A stretch of 64,000 bases of DNA from Symsagittifera roscoffensis (GCF_963678635.1 NC_087068.1:53158213-53222212); one strand, 5' to 3'; counted from the stretch's first letter, positions 1 through 10,885 are shown. Numbers and translations: made by a program. Notes: generated by a model not told the origin, from the sequence alone.

Positions 1-600
1 TAAAATTGGGACCCCGCCTAAAATTAAACCCCGCCAATCCTTTATTAAATTATAATGCATAAAGTTTATTTTCAAAAATGATTTTTGGCATAATCCCAAT
101 AGAATTGCCAGAACCAAAAACGATCATCCAGGAAGGCAGCGCTAAACTGGAAGATGACTCCTCAATTATTCTGATTTTCTGCGTTTTTGCTTCTCAAAGA
201 GATGCGAGAACAACAGAACTTTCAGGATAAATTGAGCAATCTCCCAACAATTGACTTATCGCAGCAAGCAAAAACGAAAACATAGCCAACTGACAGTTGG
301 AAAAGAGTAATGAACGCAAATAAAGAGGAAAAAAATTGACTTGTTTTTTGAGAAAAAATCTGTCTGCGAATTTCGAACAAAAAAAAACAGATGGCCTTAA
401 ACCTCTTTGATTTTCTAGAACAGTTTATAACTGACAATATTTTCATGAAGATTACCCAATTCGAGACACAGAGGCGAAGTTGCAATTCGCATACAGAAGC
501 AAAAATGTGACCGATAACGCTACTGGGAAAACTGAATGAGTAAAACTTTGAGTCTACTAAATTTCATAGGTGACGCACGCCAATTATGAATCTACATAAT
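1..600. other. Non-coding AT-rich stretch
   Basis: I see no convincing exon here. The open frames are AT-rich chance frames. A short module at about 470-490 (GGCGAAGTTGCAATTCGCA) recurs with one change near 3156-3175, so a dispersed repeat is present. Confidence 0.5.
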
Positions 601-731
601 TGCTAAGTGCCGCAAGCCAATTATGCCGCATTAGCAGTCCCAATCAATTTGAAAAAAAAATTACCAACAAAATTGCCTCCATTTATAGAGCGGATGCATT
701 TTAATTATTATACGAAAAATTTCATCAAAAA

Positions 732-800
732 CATCCGACCCTGCCCAGGTTCGAACTCTCTTACTTTGTTGTGGCTCTCCTTCCCTACCTCTACGCAACA
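732..800 (-). repeat. Decayed tRNA-like (Pol III) module 1
   Basis: On the minus strand this reads as a box-A-like stretch (TAGAGGTAGGGA), then a box-B-like stretch (AGTTCGAACCTGG), then TTTTT, which is the order of a Pol III tRNA-type promoter and terminator. The cloverleaf does not fold fully, so it is a tRNA-derived repeat and not a working tRNA gene. Related modules lie near 2.65, 3.27, 3.94, 10.8 and 13.7 kb, all in this orientation. Confidence 0.5.
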
Positions 801-1073
801 TATCCATCATGTCTTGAAGCTAAAGTGCTATTTGTAATGTAATAGTCTGTGTCAATATCCTTAGCATTGACTGTACTTAATATCTGGATCAAAATGAACA
901 CTTTCAAAATGAACACATTTTGTCGCAACAATTGCATCGCAACAATATTTGCGACTTAGGTTGAAAAAAAAAGAAAATTCATACTATAACACAAGGTATG
1001 CTTGTGTGGAATCTGGATCAATCGGTAAACATTTAGTTCGCTGGGAAATCTGACAATTAAACTACTTTTGAAA

Positions 1074-1440
1074 CTAGAAGTCGATCACGTTTTTGGTGAC
1101 CTTTTCACTTTTGCTGTTCAATAGTCGGGTTTGCTTTCCTTTTAAAAATGGAAATGAGAATTGATTAAATTTTTTAAAAAATCACAAGTCAAACCGCAAA
1201 AAAAAATCAAACTTCAGAAGTCGATCACGATAGTGGGCTTTGCCTTGCTTTAATAATGGAACAGCGCTGAACTTAAAAAAAAGTCAAACAGCGAAAAATC
1301 AAAATAAAGAAGCCGATCACATTTTAGTGACCTTTACACTTTCGCTGTTCGATAGCGGAGTTTGCCTTCCTTTCAACAAAGGAAATGAACTGAACTTAAA
1401 AAGAAACCATAAATCAAACCGCGAAAACGTGATTTTGAGA
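1074..1440. repeat. Degenerate tandem repeat, about 110-130 bp unit
   Basis: Three units are recognisable by the phrases GAAGTCGATCACG or GAAGCCGATCACA, then a stretch like TTTCGCTGTTCGATAGCG, then TTTGCCTTCCTTT and a purine-rich end. Units start near 1076, 1217 and 1308. The units have diverged and partly lost segments. No coding role is visible. Confidence 0.55.
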
Positions 1441-2049
1441 CTGAACTATGTCCTGAAAAAAAATCATCAAAACCTATATAAGAGTCTAAACTAAGTTGAT
1501 CGACTCATAAGACCACAACAACGTTCACTGTCAAAGGCAAACAGGTGGTGATCGGCAAGTAGCACACAATAAATATGCTGACTGAGTTATTTTTATAGTG
1601 TCGAAAAAAAATCGACCATTTTTCAAACTTTTTTTGATTTTTTGTTAATGCGGTCATTTCTTTGAGCTAAGCAAATCGCCAGGGTTGATGTTCCAATCTG
1701 TTTTCTAGATACCAAAAATTGCTCCATGTAGCACCTTAATATGGTACCTAATTGCTTATGTTTCGTCATTAAAGACAAAAAAGCCGGCTTAATGTGCGAC
1801 CAAATGAGAGAATCTGGCATATAATTTCATTTAAATGAAACTAGTTCCAAGTGAATATAATTATGCCTCAAGAACCTATTGATATATCTCTCCTCGCGCG
1901 GGAAGACGAGAGGTCGCTTTGGAACACTTTCTATATTTGACGTTGAGGTTTATTGAAATTCAAGAAACTTTCATCTTTACACTGTGGTTTGATACCGTTA
2001 ACGTTAATTACAAAAATAATGGCTCAATAGATAAAGTGCAAAAGATAAC
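1441..2049. other. Unassigned stretch
   Basis: A 65-codon open frame lies on the minus strand (1623-1820), but it lacks clear splice signals or a recognisable family and is probably chance. Nothing else is supported. Confidence 0.35.
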
Positions 2050-2218
2050 CTTGGCCATCTGGCTCTTCTGGACTTTCGATGTCCATCGAAGACTCGTTTC
2101 CATTGTCAATTGATTCCGAAAAACTTTCCGTCTTTTTCTTTTCTCTGTCTTCGGTTAGGGTATCCGCTATTCGGCGCAAATTTTCTTTCGACAGACAAGC
2201 TCTTTCTAGTGTTGATGC
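2050..2218 (-). CDS. Internal exon of an unidentified host gene
   Basis: The minus strand shows a pyrimidine-rich acceptor (TTTACTTTTTAG) directly before base 2218, then 169 nt open in the frame that starts with codon one, then a donor reading CAAG followed by GTTATC. The translated exon is charged and acidic, with a run of Lys-Lys-Lys and a segment rich in Glu, Ser and Asp (starts ASTLERACLSKENL, ends IESPEEPDGQ). It begins in phase 0 and ends in phase 1. Composition resembles disordered nuclear proteins. I do not recognise the family. It may belong to the same minus-strand gene as the exons at 4.8-14.1 kb or to a neighbouring one. The frame that begins elsewhere in the same stretch hits a stop, which favours the frame given. 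Confidence 0.5.
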
Positions 2219-2643
2219 CTAAAAAGTAAATATCGAATCCAGGATGACCACAAATGCATAAAAAAAAACGTGATAATTTCCACGCAAAAACAACACAAAC
2301 AAAACGATTTGAAAGCACCTCATATATCAAATTAAAACACTGAAAGTCTGAAATACAACCTCAACAAAAAGTCTCCGAGAAATACATTGCCCACAGAGAC
2401 AAAGCTGATCTTCTCACCTCTTGCGATACATCACAAACATAACATGTCTACTAAGCCGATGTAATGAGCTGAATTTCAAATTTCGAACAAAAAATGATGG
2501 AAAAAACCATCCAACAAAGATTTCAAATCACGTTTTCTCTCGAATGAAAATCATTTTTAGAAGACACATGTCGAAAATGGTAATTTTCTGCCTTAACCGA
2601 GCATTAGATTACAAAGCGGTAACTAAGCCGACAATAATTTAGC

Positions 2644-2825
2644 TATGTAACGGAATTGAACCCCGACCAGCATATTAACAGCCTCATATCCTCGCTCTGC
2701 AACATGGTCGCTTGACGATAGGCAAACACCAGCTACTAACGAAGCAGATAGAAAAGATCCTATTAGATTATCAATACTAGGCAGCAAAAGTACCACCAAA
2801 ACAGCACATTTATTCGCAAGTTTCA
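2644..2825 (-). repeat. tRNA-derived short repeat, copy with Asn-like anticodon arm
   Basis: Minus strand: the tRNA-like part (about 2648-2708) holds GGCTGTTAA, which looks like the tRNA-Asn anticodon arm, followed by a box B match GGGTTCAATTCC. On the plus-strand right side follows a body of about 100 bp ending in a phrase like GCAAAAGTACCACC. The copy at 3256-3425 has the same order, so this is one repeat family. The body lies upstream of the tRNA part in tRNA sense, the reverse of a standard SINE. Confidence 0.55.
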
Positions 2826-2859
2826 ACGTCGATTAGTAAAAAACAGTGCGTTCATTATG

Positions 2860-3250
2860 TTAATGGTGTAAGAATGCGTTATTATACAGACAGTTGGTAT
2901 TAATCAAAAAGATCAAACTGTATGGAAAAATGTTAAAATTGCAAAAAACACGTCCAGAAACAGAATCGACGGCAATCATTGGAAACTCAAAAGCAATTAT
3001 CCAGAAATTATTCAAATTTTGGCGACAGCTGAGCGGGAAAAACTTAACTAACTTACAATAGAACCGAAAAAAATGGCTGTCATGCAAAAACTCTCAACTG
3101 AACTTCCCTTACAACTACCTAAAAATTAGGTCACTAAACCAGTAAATTACATAGAGGCGAAGCTGCAATTCGCAAACTCTAGCATTAAAATGACAAAGCA
3201 GCTCAATCAATTGAAAAAACGGAGAGGTAAATATAAGCTTTGAAAATTAA
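2860..3250. other. Unassigned AT-rich stretch
   Basis: The minus-strand open frame of 75 codons has no supported start or splice sites. The module GAGGCGAAGCTGCAATTCGC near 3154-3175 repeats one at about 470. Nothing else is seen. Confidence 0.35.
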
Positions 3251-3255
3251 TTTTT

Positions 3256-3425
3256 CTGCTGTGGCGGATTCGATCCTGCGACCGGGAGCATTAGATTTCC
3301 CTGTCCTCGCAACTGCGCAGGTTCCCTTGACAAGTTACAAACACTAGCGACAAATAGAGCAGCTACACATGCTAAGAAACCGCCAATGCTATGGAGCAAA
3401 AGTTACCAGATATAAAAAGACACAA
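3256..3425 (-). repeat. tRNA-derived short repeat, second copy
   Basis: The minus strand carries a box B match AGGATCGAATCC and a D-arm-like stretch. To the right on the plus strand lies the same body as at 2644-2825 (CTTGACAAGTTACAAACACTAG; then ATGGAGCAAAAGTTACC). A fragment of the body alone recurs near 5700-5780 (ATGGAGCAAAATTGCCACC). Confidence 0.5.
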
Positions 3426-3930
3426 TTTGCTAGTAAAACATCTACAATATAACAAGCTGAAGACATCCACACTAATTTTGCATGTAAGTAATTGGAAAGC
3501 ATAAAGCCAAATTATGTATAAATTATCCATTTCAAAAAAAAGGGGAGACATATCGAGTTGGAAATTTTCTTTAAATCAGTTTTTAATTGTACTTTTGTTT
3601 GAAACAGTTAGCGCTTTTCGGTTCATTAGATGGATTCAAAAATGCATCAACTGTGTTAACTTATTACTAATCGAATGTCAAAGCGCATCCAACCAAATAC
3701 TGCAAAGGTGCCCCAAATGAGGCACCAATATTTCCAAAAAGAATAGTCGTACTATTACAGTACGCTCGCAAGTGTAATAAGACGAAATCATTTAAGCCGA
3801 TTTAATTTTTTTAAGAAAACAAAAAAAGCCAAATAAACTAAGTCAATGCTAGTAAAATTACAATTTGAAGGAGTATTTCAAAGCACTAGAAGCAACTGCA
3901 TATAAAAATGCGTCCAAAAAAAAAACAGAT
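3426..3930. other. Unassigned stretch
   Basis: A plus-strand open frame at 3514-3720 (68 codons) has no homology that I can recognise and no clear splice context. I consider it chance. Confidence 0.3.
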
Positions 3931-3935
3931 CCTGG

Positions 3936-4005
3936 TGAGATTTGAGTCCACGATCTTTGCCGTCCCTGGCGTTTTCTTTACCTCCAGGCTCAGTCTGTAT
4001 TCCGA
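3936..4005 (-). repeat. Decayed tRNA-like module
   Basis: Minus strand: a box-A-like GCCTGGAGGTAAAG, an anticodon-arm-like middle, a box-B-like GGACTCAAATCTC, then a run of T (Pol III terminator) at the plus-strand A-run 3917-3926. It shares GCCTGGAGGTAA and GCAAAG with the module at 13.67 kb, so the two are relatives. Confidence 0.5.
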
Positions 4006-4790
4006 TTTGGTAACGCTTGCTACTCGCGGGAGTAGAAAAATCAAAAGTCAAACTGCACGAAATCAATTCAGCGTAGTCTTTTTTCAAAAAACTAGAGATT
4101 AGGAATATCCGAAAGTCATAGAAAAATCATAAATTTAAAAAACATTTTTTGTACGAAAATGACTAGAAAAATAAAAACCAAAGACTTTTTTTTGCAGTTT
4201 TTGAATTTTGATTCAAAAAGGTGCTAAAAAAATGTACTCAAAAAAAACTGTACTCGAATAAAACTAAGTTTTTACAGCTTAAATTAAGCTATTGCAAGCT
4301 TTCAGGCAATTGTAAGCCTGCTTAACTTGCTCTTAATTAGACGAACATCAAAAATATGACACCGGTTTTTCTGACACTGGGAAATTCTCACACCCGAATG
4401 CAAAGTTCCTCCCCATTTTTCGAAGCGTCGTTTGGAACAAAAATCATCAAGACATATACAAGAAATTTCTCTAAATTCATTGACTCTTAACCAACTATTC
4501 AACTAGGTAAAAAAAATCAGCGGAAAACGAACTTGAGCGTGAACAATTTTTCTGAAAAAAAGAACGAAACGAACACAGCCTAAACAAGTGTTTTCACTTG
4601 GTGCATTGACGCGTAGAAGCCCCGGAAACTACGGGATTTACGAACCAGAAAATGAGTCAGCAAAGTATAGATATCATGTTTTCGCAATTGAATTATCTAA
4701 TGCTCAAACACATTAACTGAACACGATTATAGAAAAAAAATCAAGACAACAACCTAAGCACGCGTTTCCTTTTAAAAACCATTTTCTGAT
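4006..4790. other. Non-coding stretch
   Basis: AT-rich DNA with many A-runs. A minus-strand open frame at 4302-4502 (66 codons) contains several Cys and Trp codons but no convincing start, acceptor or donor. I do not call it. Confidence 0.35.
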
Positions 4791-5000
4791 TCATTTACTT
4801 TGTTTACGAAATTTTTGTTTTATTTCACAGACCTTGTTTGATGATAGTGGACGAAAAGATTGTTTCCGTTGCTCTTCAATTGCACGTTCTGATGGCACTA
4901 TTTTATACACCTTCTCGTTTCTGTCAGTCAATTTTGCACTAGGTAAGAGTTCGCTGTAAAGTTCTTCGATGTCACTGTCCACCAGCTTTTCATTTGACTT
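4791..5000 (-). CDS. Terminal exon of an unidentified host gene
   Basis: A strong acceptor (TTTTTTTACAG) ends at plus base 5001 on the minus strand. The exon then runs 70 codons to TGA at 4791-4793 and starts in phase 0 with Lys-Ser-Asn-Glu. The peptide is hydrophilic: acidic first (VDSDIEELYSELL), then basic (FRPLSSNKVCEIKQKF). The next exon upstream (5162-5280) ends exactly in phase 0, so the two join without breaking the frame. An alternative reading is that a weak donor (AAAGTAAATG) near the stop continues the gene, but the stop is in frame and simpler. Family not recognised. Confidence 0.6.
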   Translation of the reverse strand, partial: KSNEKLVDSDIEELYSELLPSAKLTDRNEKVYKIVPSERAIEEQRKQSFRPLSSNKVCEIKQKFRKQSK

Positions 5001-5161
5001 CTGTAAAAAAAATTCGTAATCAGAACAATCGAAAGAAACCTTTATGCGATCTGAAAAACTCCAGTGCCAATTTAGCGTTTTGTTTTGGAGGGGTGCAGAT
5101 TTTTTATACCATGGGGTGGGGGAATGGGGGAGTTGTTAATTAGATCCTTCAAATCGCTTAC

Positions 5162-5280
5162 TTTCTTCTTTGTACTTTTCTTCTGATGATAGCTGGGGCT
5201 CATAACCCCACTTATTGCCTTCTGAAAAGTTCTGTTTGACTTTTCCACCTTTTTGGGACTCGCCTGTGTAGACCATGATT
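5162..5280 (-). CDS. Internal exon of the same host gene
   Basis: On the minus strand a pyrimidine-rich acceptor (CTGCTGTTCCAG) precedes 119 nt that are open in one frame, followed by the donor GTAAGC. The exon starts with two bases completing a split codon and ends in phase 0. The peptide is basic and Ser/Lys-rich (starts SWSTQASPKKVEK, ends HQKKSTKKK). The first exon found upstream (13869-14082) ends with one base, so the split codon becomes GAA (Glu) and the frame continues. The proposed intron between them is 8.6 kb and contains the plus-strand SET relics. Unseen exons in between cannot be excluded. Confidence 0.6.
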
Positions 5281-6690
5281 CTGGAACAGCAGAAATTGCA
5301 AGCAGACCAACTTTGATATTCCTTTTAAACCCTGGATTGGTTTTTAGAGTTCGCTACGCCGATTCACTTCACAATGCCAGCAATTTGAAACAAAAAATGT
5401 GGTGCATTAAAGTTTTCCAAAAAATTTAATTTTTTACGCGAGCGAAAGTATGAATAGTTTTCGTACCTTTTGTTAGCACACATTAAGCAAATTCTCATTT
5501 AATAGAAAAGTTTGAATTCGGAGTAGAAAAAACATAATTGTTGAAAAAATAGAACTATGTTCGTCTTCTTAGTTTCTCGGTTTTTGCTGTTGAATAAATT
5601 ATTATCTTTTGCTAAAGCCTAAATAAAATTGGTACAAGCAAAAATAATATATCAGTCGATAAAGAACAAAACTGTTCAATTTTGAATTGTAATTTTGCGC
5701 ATCATCGCTGTCAACCCCCATGCTAATGCTATAGCTATGGAGCAAAATTGCCACCAAATGAGCAGTTTTGTTTGCAAGATGGGTTTTAAAGAAGTGAAAT
5801 TGATAGATTTGAAAAAAAAATCAATTTTTGGCAAAAATATAGCTTTTGGTTAGCTATAAAACATCGTATTTATGAAATGTTCTTACTTTTTATATTTGTC
5901 AAAAGAAAGAGCTTTCCAACGACCCCTTGTTTGCTATAAAGTGACTTCAAAAATTGTCTGACTTTCATTGAATTGATATTCAAGGTAATTCATAGGGTTT
6001 TAGTCATAGATCAAGAAAACGATAAAATTATATCGGCCTATTAACTTGTTTCTGAGCGAAACTAGGCCAATTTAGTGCGAAGTTTGACAGCCCATAATTT
6101 GACACAAAGTTCTTGGACAGACTCGAAAACTTGCAAGTAAAGGGAACAAAGTGCCAATAAAAACTGGCATCAAGGATTTAAAGAATAAAAGTATCAAAAA
6201 AGTCAGTGGCCTTCAAAAATGCTTGCAAAAAATTGTGTTTGAGTCATTTTGATGCACAACTCATTGAAAAAAATACAATTGCAGCAAAACTGGGTAGTTT
6301 TTTTTGCAAATTTTTGAGGACCTCTAACTCAAAGACTATTCGAAATAAATCGATGATTTTTCGAAACTTTATTATTTCAACTGGAGGCCATTGTTTGGTA
6401 CCAAAGGAAAAATTCCTATTAAGTTTTTTAGTAAAATAGCATATAGTTTTCTAAGTTAGTTTTTGTTAGACCTGAGAGAGCTGACTGTTTCAAAGACATA
6501 AATCGAGCTGTCTTTCTTCGGATTTTCTTTTTTTTGCAGAAAAATTTCGCAGTCGTTATGCTTTGTTTTTCTAAGTTTGATGCTAAAGTCACTGTTCTTT
6601 CTGAAAGAAAATCTAAATTGAGTAGGAAGGACTTAGATGAGAACTCCGCGGTTAGATGATAAAAGTCAAATAAGGTTTTCGAATCAACCG
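5281..6690. other. Intronic or intergenic stretch
   Basis: No exon that I can support. A body fragment of the tRNA-linked repeat sits near 5700-5780. Open frames at 6206-6439 (plus) and 6428-6709 (minus) are AT-rich and lack family features. Confidence 0.4.
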
Positions 6691-6693
6691 TTT

Positions 6694-7260
6694 GTTTCAA
6701 TTGAACCAAAAATCCACTAGTTTTTCAGAAGATATCTTTAATTTGAAAATAGCCGCGAGGAGACGAAAAAAAAGATTTGACGAAAGCTCCGAAGATAAAT
6801 ACATTGATTGCGATCCCCTGGCAGAGTCAACTCTTCAATTGAACCAAAAATCACTACTTGTTTTTCAGAAGACATCTTTAATTTGAAAATAACCGCGATG
6901 AGATGAAGAAAAGATCTGACGAAAGCTTCGAAGATGAAAACTGTGATTACCTCCTGACAGAATTGGGTGTAAAAATTTTGATGACATAAGAGGCAATGGA
7001 CTGGTAGCGGTGCAAGATTTTGAAAAAGGATACTTTCTTTTATTTCATAGAGGACATATCACTGAAAGAAAGTAAGAACATTTCATAAATACAAACAGTC
7101 AGTCAAGCAGATTAAGTTCTCTACTCTACGTCCGATAAAAAGAAGAAGAAATTACTTTGCGTCGACAAACAGTCAGTCAAGCAGATTAAGTTCTCTACTC
7201 TACGTCCGATAAAAAGAAGAACAAATTACTTATGATTACTGAGGGCAGTATATGCCATGG
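6694..7260 (+). pseudogene. Decayed SET-domain gene fragments, copy I
   Basis: Two copies of an exon-like start occur at about 6723 and 6867, each after a phrase ending TTTTTCAG that looks like a splice acceptor. The first reads EDIFNLKIAARRRKK. Near 6973-7070 the frame NFDDIRGNGLVAVQDF followed by EKGYFLL matches the N-terminal part of the SET domain found better preserved at 11.8 kb. At 7092-7215 the SET C-terminal part (FSTLRPIKR) is present twice as a direct repeat of about 74 bp. Stops and frameshifts break all parts. It is a relic of the same gene family as copies II-III. Confidence 0.6.
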
Positions 7261-7639
7261 AGAGAACAAAAGTCAAAAAACAAAATTCAAACATTCCTCG
7301 ACAAAAATTTGGCAATCGCCACCACCGCTCCAGCCAAAACCACAATACGACTCAACAAGAACAGCGAACTTTGACACTGAGTCAACATTATCAGCACACG
7401 AGATCAGAGAGATGAATCAAATGCACCCATAGGAGCTGAGGAAGAGCCTCAACCTGTGTTCCTTGCCAAGAAATTTCAAACTTTCACACGAAAAGTGATG
7501 CAAGAATACCCCCACGATGATTTGTCCCACGCAAGTGAAAAAGCTGTCAAAAGCACTGAAAATGAGAGGAGGTCAGTGTCTTCGTATGCCTTAACTGTCA
7601 ATTTCTTATGCTGTATATTGAACAGGTGGTCACTCGCCA

Positions 7640-8345
7640 AATAGTGCCCTGAGACACCTTTTAAGCGAAAACGCCAATGGTTGGAGAAAAACGAAAACAT
7701 TTTTTCGTCACATGCCTGTCATGTTACGCGATAGCAAAAAAAGTGCATTTCCATGACATGAAAAAACACCTGCACTGTCATCAACCAGTAGAAGGCTCCA
7801 CGTTCGTGCTCGTCCAATTTGACGAAGACAGAATTCAGATAGACGAGTAGTTCACCCAGTCGTTAAACAAGATCAAAAACCCTTTGGCTCATAAGGTTAA
7901 TACCTCCCCCAAGAAGAAGACACAAATCTTATACAGAAACTGGTGAATTCACCAATCATGATTGAAATAATCGAAAAAAAGAACCAGGGCAAGAAGAGGG
8001 GGAAAAAGATAAGGAAAATTAAAAGAAAAAACAAAGCAGCCATTCTGAGTCAGTTACGGAAGAGCCTTCAGAGAAAGAAACAAAAAAAACTGAGAAAGAC
8101 GGAAAATTCTTACTGCTGTCAAATATTTGGCGAATTTTTCAGATCTCGGAGAAATTTGAGACGCCACTTTTTATCAATTCATAAAACTGAAGACCCGAAA
8201 AGTCAATTATTTCAAAAATTGCATTTGCTGACAAAGAAATAAAAGAAAAAATGATTTTTTGTAGCCGATGTGAAATGATGTCTGATCAGAAATCACTCAA
8301 CAAATTCAATGCTCAGTCTCGCGCATGTGAAAGCAATCACGAATC
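7640..8345 (+). pseudogene. Relic C2H2 zinc-finger segment of the SET-linked gene
   Basis: Three finger-like stretches are readable in different frames. Near 7710-7790 a frame gives Cys-x2-Cys (CLSCYAIAKK) followed by paired His (MKKHLHCH). In the frame at 7943-8242 a finger lacks its second Cys (YCCQIFGEFF) but keeps its His pair (LRRHFLSIH). At about 8251-8345 another reads FCSRCEMM and ends with a His. Lysine/arginine-rich linkers surround them, including AAILSQLRKSLQRK, which recurs beside the SET copies at 11.3, 12.4 and 12.8 kb. That ties the fingers and SET pieces to one gene family. The fingers are incomplete, so DNA binding is unlikely now. Confidence 0.55.
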
Positions 8346-8529
8346 AGAATGTATCACATCAAAAATGTCTGGAAGCTACCACAATCCATTTTGAAGAAAG
8401 CTCTGATTGAAGAAAGTGGCGAAACTGAAAACCAAAACCAGAAGAAGTTGGATAAAAATCAAAAAATTCTGGATAAATATCAAAAAATTACAGAGAAGGA
8501 AATTAGAACCGGACGAAACAGTACCTTTA

Positions 8530-8815
8530 ACATATCAAACCTGAAGGGTAAAACTCAAAAGTTGCGACAGATGATCATTGCACAAAGAGCATAACAGAGA
8601 CTCACGAAATTGACGACTTGATAAAAATCTATCCCAAGGTCCTCGCGTCAAAGTCGGTGCTAAACCTGTTGCTACACCTCGAAAAGTTCAACGATCAGTT
8701 TTTGTTGCACCAAATTGGAAGCTTTTCACAGAAAGTTGATATTGAATTTTTCTGCAGCAAAATAAAAAGAGTTGCGACATCAAGGAAAAATCTGGAAGAA
8801 GCCGAAGACAGCTGA
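8530..8815 (+). pseudogene. Relic of the segment following the zinc fingers
   Basis: The stretch KTQKLRQMII, then a frame with LASKSVLNLLLHLEKF, is repeated in diverged form at 11.40-11.66 kb (LASKSVLNLLLNLENF). The pattern resembles the helical core-binding region that precedes the catalytic part in recombinase-like proteins, but this is inference from order only. Confidence 0.4.
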
Positions 8816-9074
8816 GCAAGTCAGCTGCTGCTGCTTCTCTGCCTGAGCCAGAAGATGTTCTCCTTTTTCGAGAAAAAATAGTTTCCTTGAACAAGAACTG
8901 AGTAAAGATGTCTTATCGGATGTATCAGATGAGCTGCTCCGAAAAATCAATTTCAGTTTGATGGCCCTAATGACTTTCAGAAACTCCACGAGCAGTGGAT
9001 CAATCAAAATATTCGGTACTGATTAATTGGACAGTTGACAACACTCGGAGGATCTGAGGCTTTATGCCATCGAG

Positions 9075-9689
9075 TTGGTGCCTAAGAAGCTTCACAACCC
9101 AAAAAAGGGACCGAGCGAAAGAATTAAGATTGCGGAAATGCGAAAACTACTCCACAGGATGCAAATGAATTTCTACTGCAAGGGTAAGAAAATCAGAGCT
9201 GTAACATACCTAGAGATGAAGCTACACAATCAGTTTGTCAAGCTTCTCATCCAAATAAAAAGTGAAAATGAGTTCTTGTTTGTGCCATTGAAGCCCACTG
9301 AAACAATCGACCATGTTGATTACAAAAAATTTGGAAAAAAATTAGCGAGAGCTTTGCCAAAACAACATGGTTTTATCAACATGACCATCAAATCAACCCT
9401 TTATCGAAAACTTATGGCGTCGGTGTGGAAGGAAAAAATTCGCAGCAACCTTAAAAGAGGCACTCAACAAACATACAGGCCACGCAGCTGCAACTATTGA
9501 GAGCTGGTACAAAGTTTCCATCGCCAAAAAACGAAATGCAGCTGGAGCCAGTTATTATCCAGAAGTGACGCTCCATAGTGCAGGACCGAGAACTAGCGAA
9601 ATCCGTTTCGACAACCAACCTACCAGAGCTCTTCAAAAAGAACCAGAATGCCTGAAAAACCCGCTAGAAGCTATGAAGACAGTAAGCTG
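9075..9689 (+). pseudogene. Possible tyrosine-recombinase-like C-terminal part of the SET/zinc-finger gene
   Basis: A first frame of 141 codons (start about 9075) reads through VPKKLHNP, then HRMQMNFYCKGKK and FVPLKPTETIDH to FINMTIKSTLYRKLMA. After a frameshift near 9430 a second frame continues to a TGA at 9687-9689 with LKEALNKHTGHAAATIESWY. The late order, a basic helix then G-H followed about nine residues later by Trp-Tyr, resembles the His...Tyr end of tyrosine recombinases. From memory, vertebrate KMT5A-like proteins with zinc fingers carry a similar tail; I cannot verify this here. The conserved Arg-His pair is not clear, and the frameshift marks it as a relic unless it is a sequencing error. 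Confidence 0.4.
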
Positions 9690-10400
9690 AACTATGCTTC
9701 GGTATTCGAGCAAAACGAGGAAGAAACTGGCAATCCCATCAAACTTTTGTCCGAACCAAATGAGGACAAAACCATGAGCGACGAGTCCTCAAGCCATGTA
9801 GGGAAAGCTCCAAGACGCCTCTTCCCGAGTCGATCTCCGACAACGATCCTCTCCACGGACGACAGAAGTGTTTCCTTAAGCCATTTACCCCTAACGGTCA
9901 TTGATCTTGCATATTTCAAGAAAAAGAAGAAAAATGTTTTTCTCCATAAGTTACAACAAAAACATCAGCATATAACAAACAGACATTGACTAGAAATTGA
10001 AAAAAAAACGCCAACATTATGAGCACAAGACTTTGGAGTGGATAGACAAAGGGCACAGAAAATAGTAACGTCTCCAGTAAGGATCAATGAATGATTGCGG
10101 GTCCCTGTATAGCACTCTCTAGCTGCTTCACAAATTAACCGGAAATTTTCCAACCAAAGGAAAGTTAGCGCAAATGACTTGAATCATTTGGACTGACTTT
10201 TCAGTTTCTGAGCAACAAAACTTCGAAACTAAGAAAAAAAAACATTCCAAAAATCATTACTTAAGGTAGTTACAGTCAACACTACTCCCAGTGAAATAAT
10301 ATACGGATGTTAGTAGCACTTCTTCTGATCTCATCTTGTTTCTTCTAGATAAGAACAACATCTCGGACGCAACTATAATCAAAATCTTGTGTAAGAAAAG
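9690..10400. other. Unassigned stretch
   Basis: The plus-strand frame at 9648-9989 is rich in Ser, Glu and Asp and could be a disordered continuation of the preceding relic, but I cannot support it. A pyrimidine-rich acceptor-like site (TTGTTTCTTCTAG) lies near 10337-10350 without a recognisable exon after it. Confidence 0.3.
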
Positions 10401-10405
10401 CAATA

Positions 10406-10624
10406 TCAATTTAATTTGACCGTTTTTTGGGAAAAAAACTTTAAATATTCCGCCTGATTGGGCCTATCAGCATACCGCCTGAATTTTTGCTCCTCTTTAT
10501 ACAAACCAGTAGCAAGAAAAACAATCAGAGGTGCCAGTCGGCTATTTAAGTCATTTTTGATGTCAACTTCTCGAACTTCTTTTGGAGTGTCGTTGGAGAG
10601 CCGAACTCTGAACCGAACCCATTC
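10406..10624 (-). CDS. Possible exon of unknown gene
   Basis: A minus-strand open frame reads VRLSNDTPKEVREVD, later LIVFLATGLYKEEQ, and ends FFSQKTVKLN with an in-frame stop. Codon use looks more gene-like than the surrounding DNA. A possible short intron (donor GTAAGT near 10666, acceptor GGTTCAG near 10602) lies at its start, but the upstream piece would hit stops, so the gene structure is unresolved. Family not recognised. Confidence 0.25.
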   Translation of the reverse strand, partial: EWVRFRVRLSNDTPKEVREVDIKNDLNSRLAPLIVFLATGLYKEEQKFRRYADRPNQAEYLKFFSQKTVKLN

Positions 10625-10811
10625 AAGCAAAAAAAGACAATTAAAAAATCAAAGTTGATAAACTTACAACCTACAGACCGTCTTTCATTAATACTTAGAA
10701 TTGCTTAAATATAGGATATAAAGATGCCTCGAAGACTTTCCATGCGTTTGAGAAGCAGACAAACGATAGTCAGACTATTAAAGGTTCCAAAAATACATCC
10801 ACACTAGGAAA

Positions 10812-10885
10812 AAAGAATCCGACTGGGACTTGAACCCCAGAACCTGATGCTCCAGTGGCGCGTGATTTACCTCTGGGCCAAATGG
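10812..10885 (-). repeat. tRNA-like module with good T-arm
   Basis: Minus strand: CAGAGGTAAATCACGCG (D-arm/box A-like), then CTGGGGTTCAAGTCCCAG, in which CTGGG pairs with CCCAG around a TTCAAGT loop and box B is perfect, then TTCTTTT. The 5' acceptor half does not pair with the 3' half, so it is a pseudo-tRNA or a tRNA-derived repeat. Confidence 0.55.
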
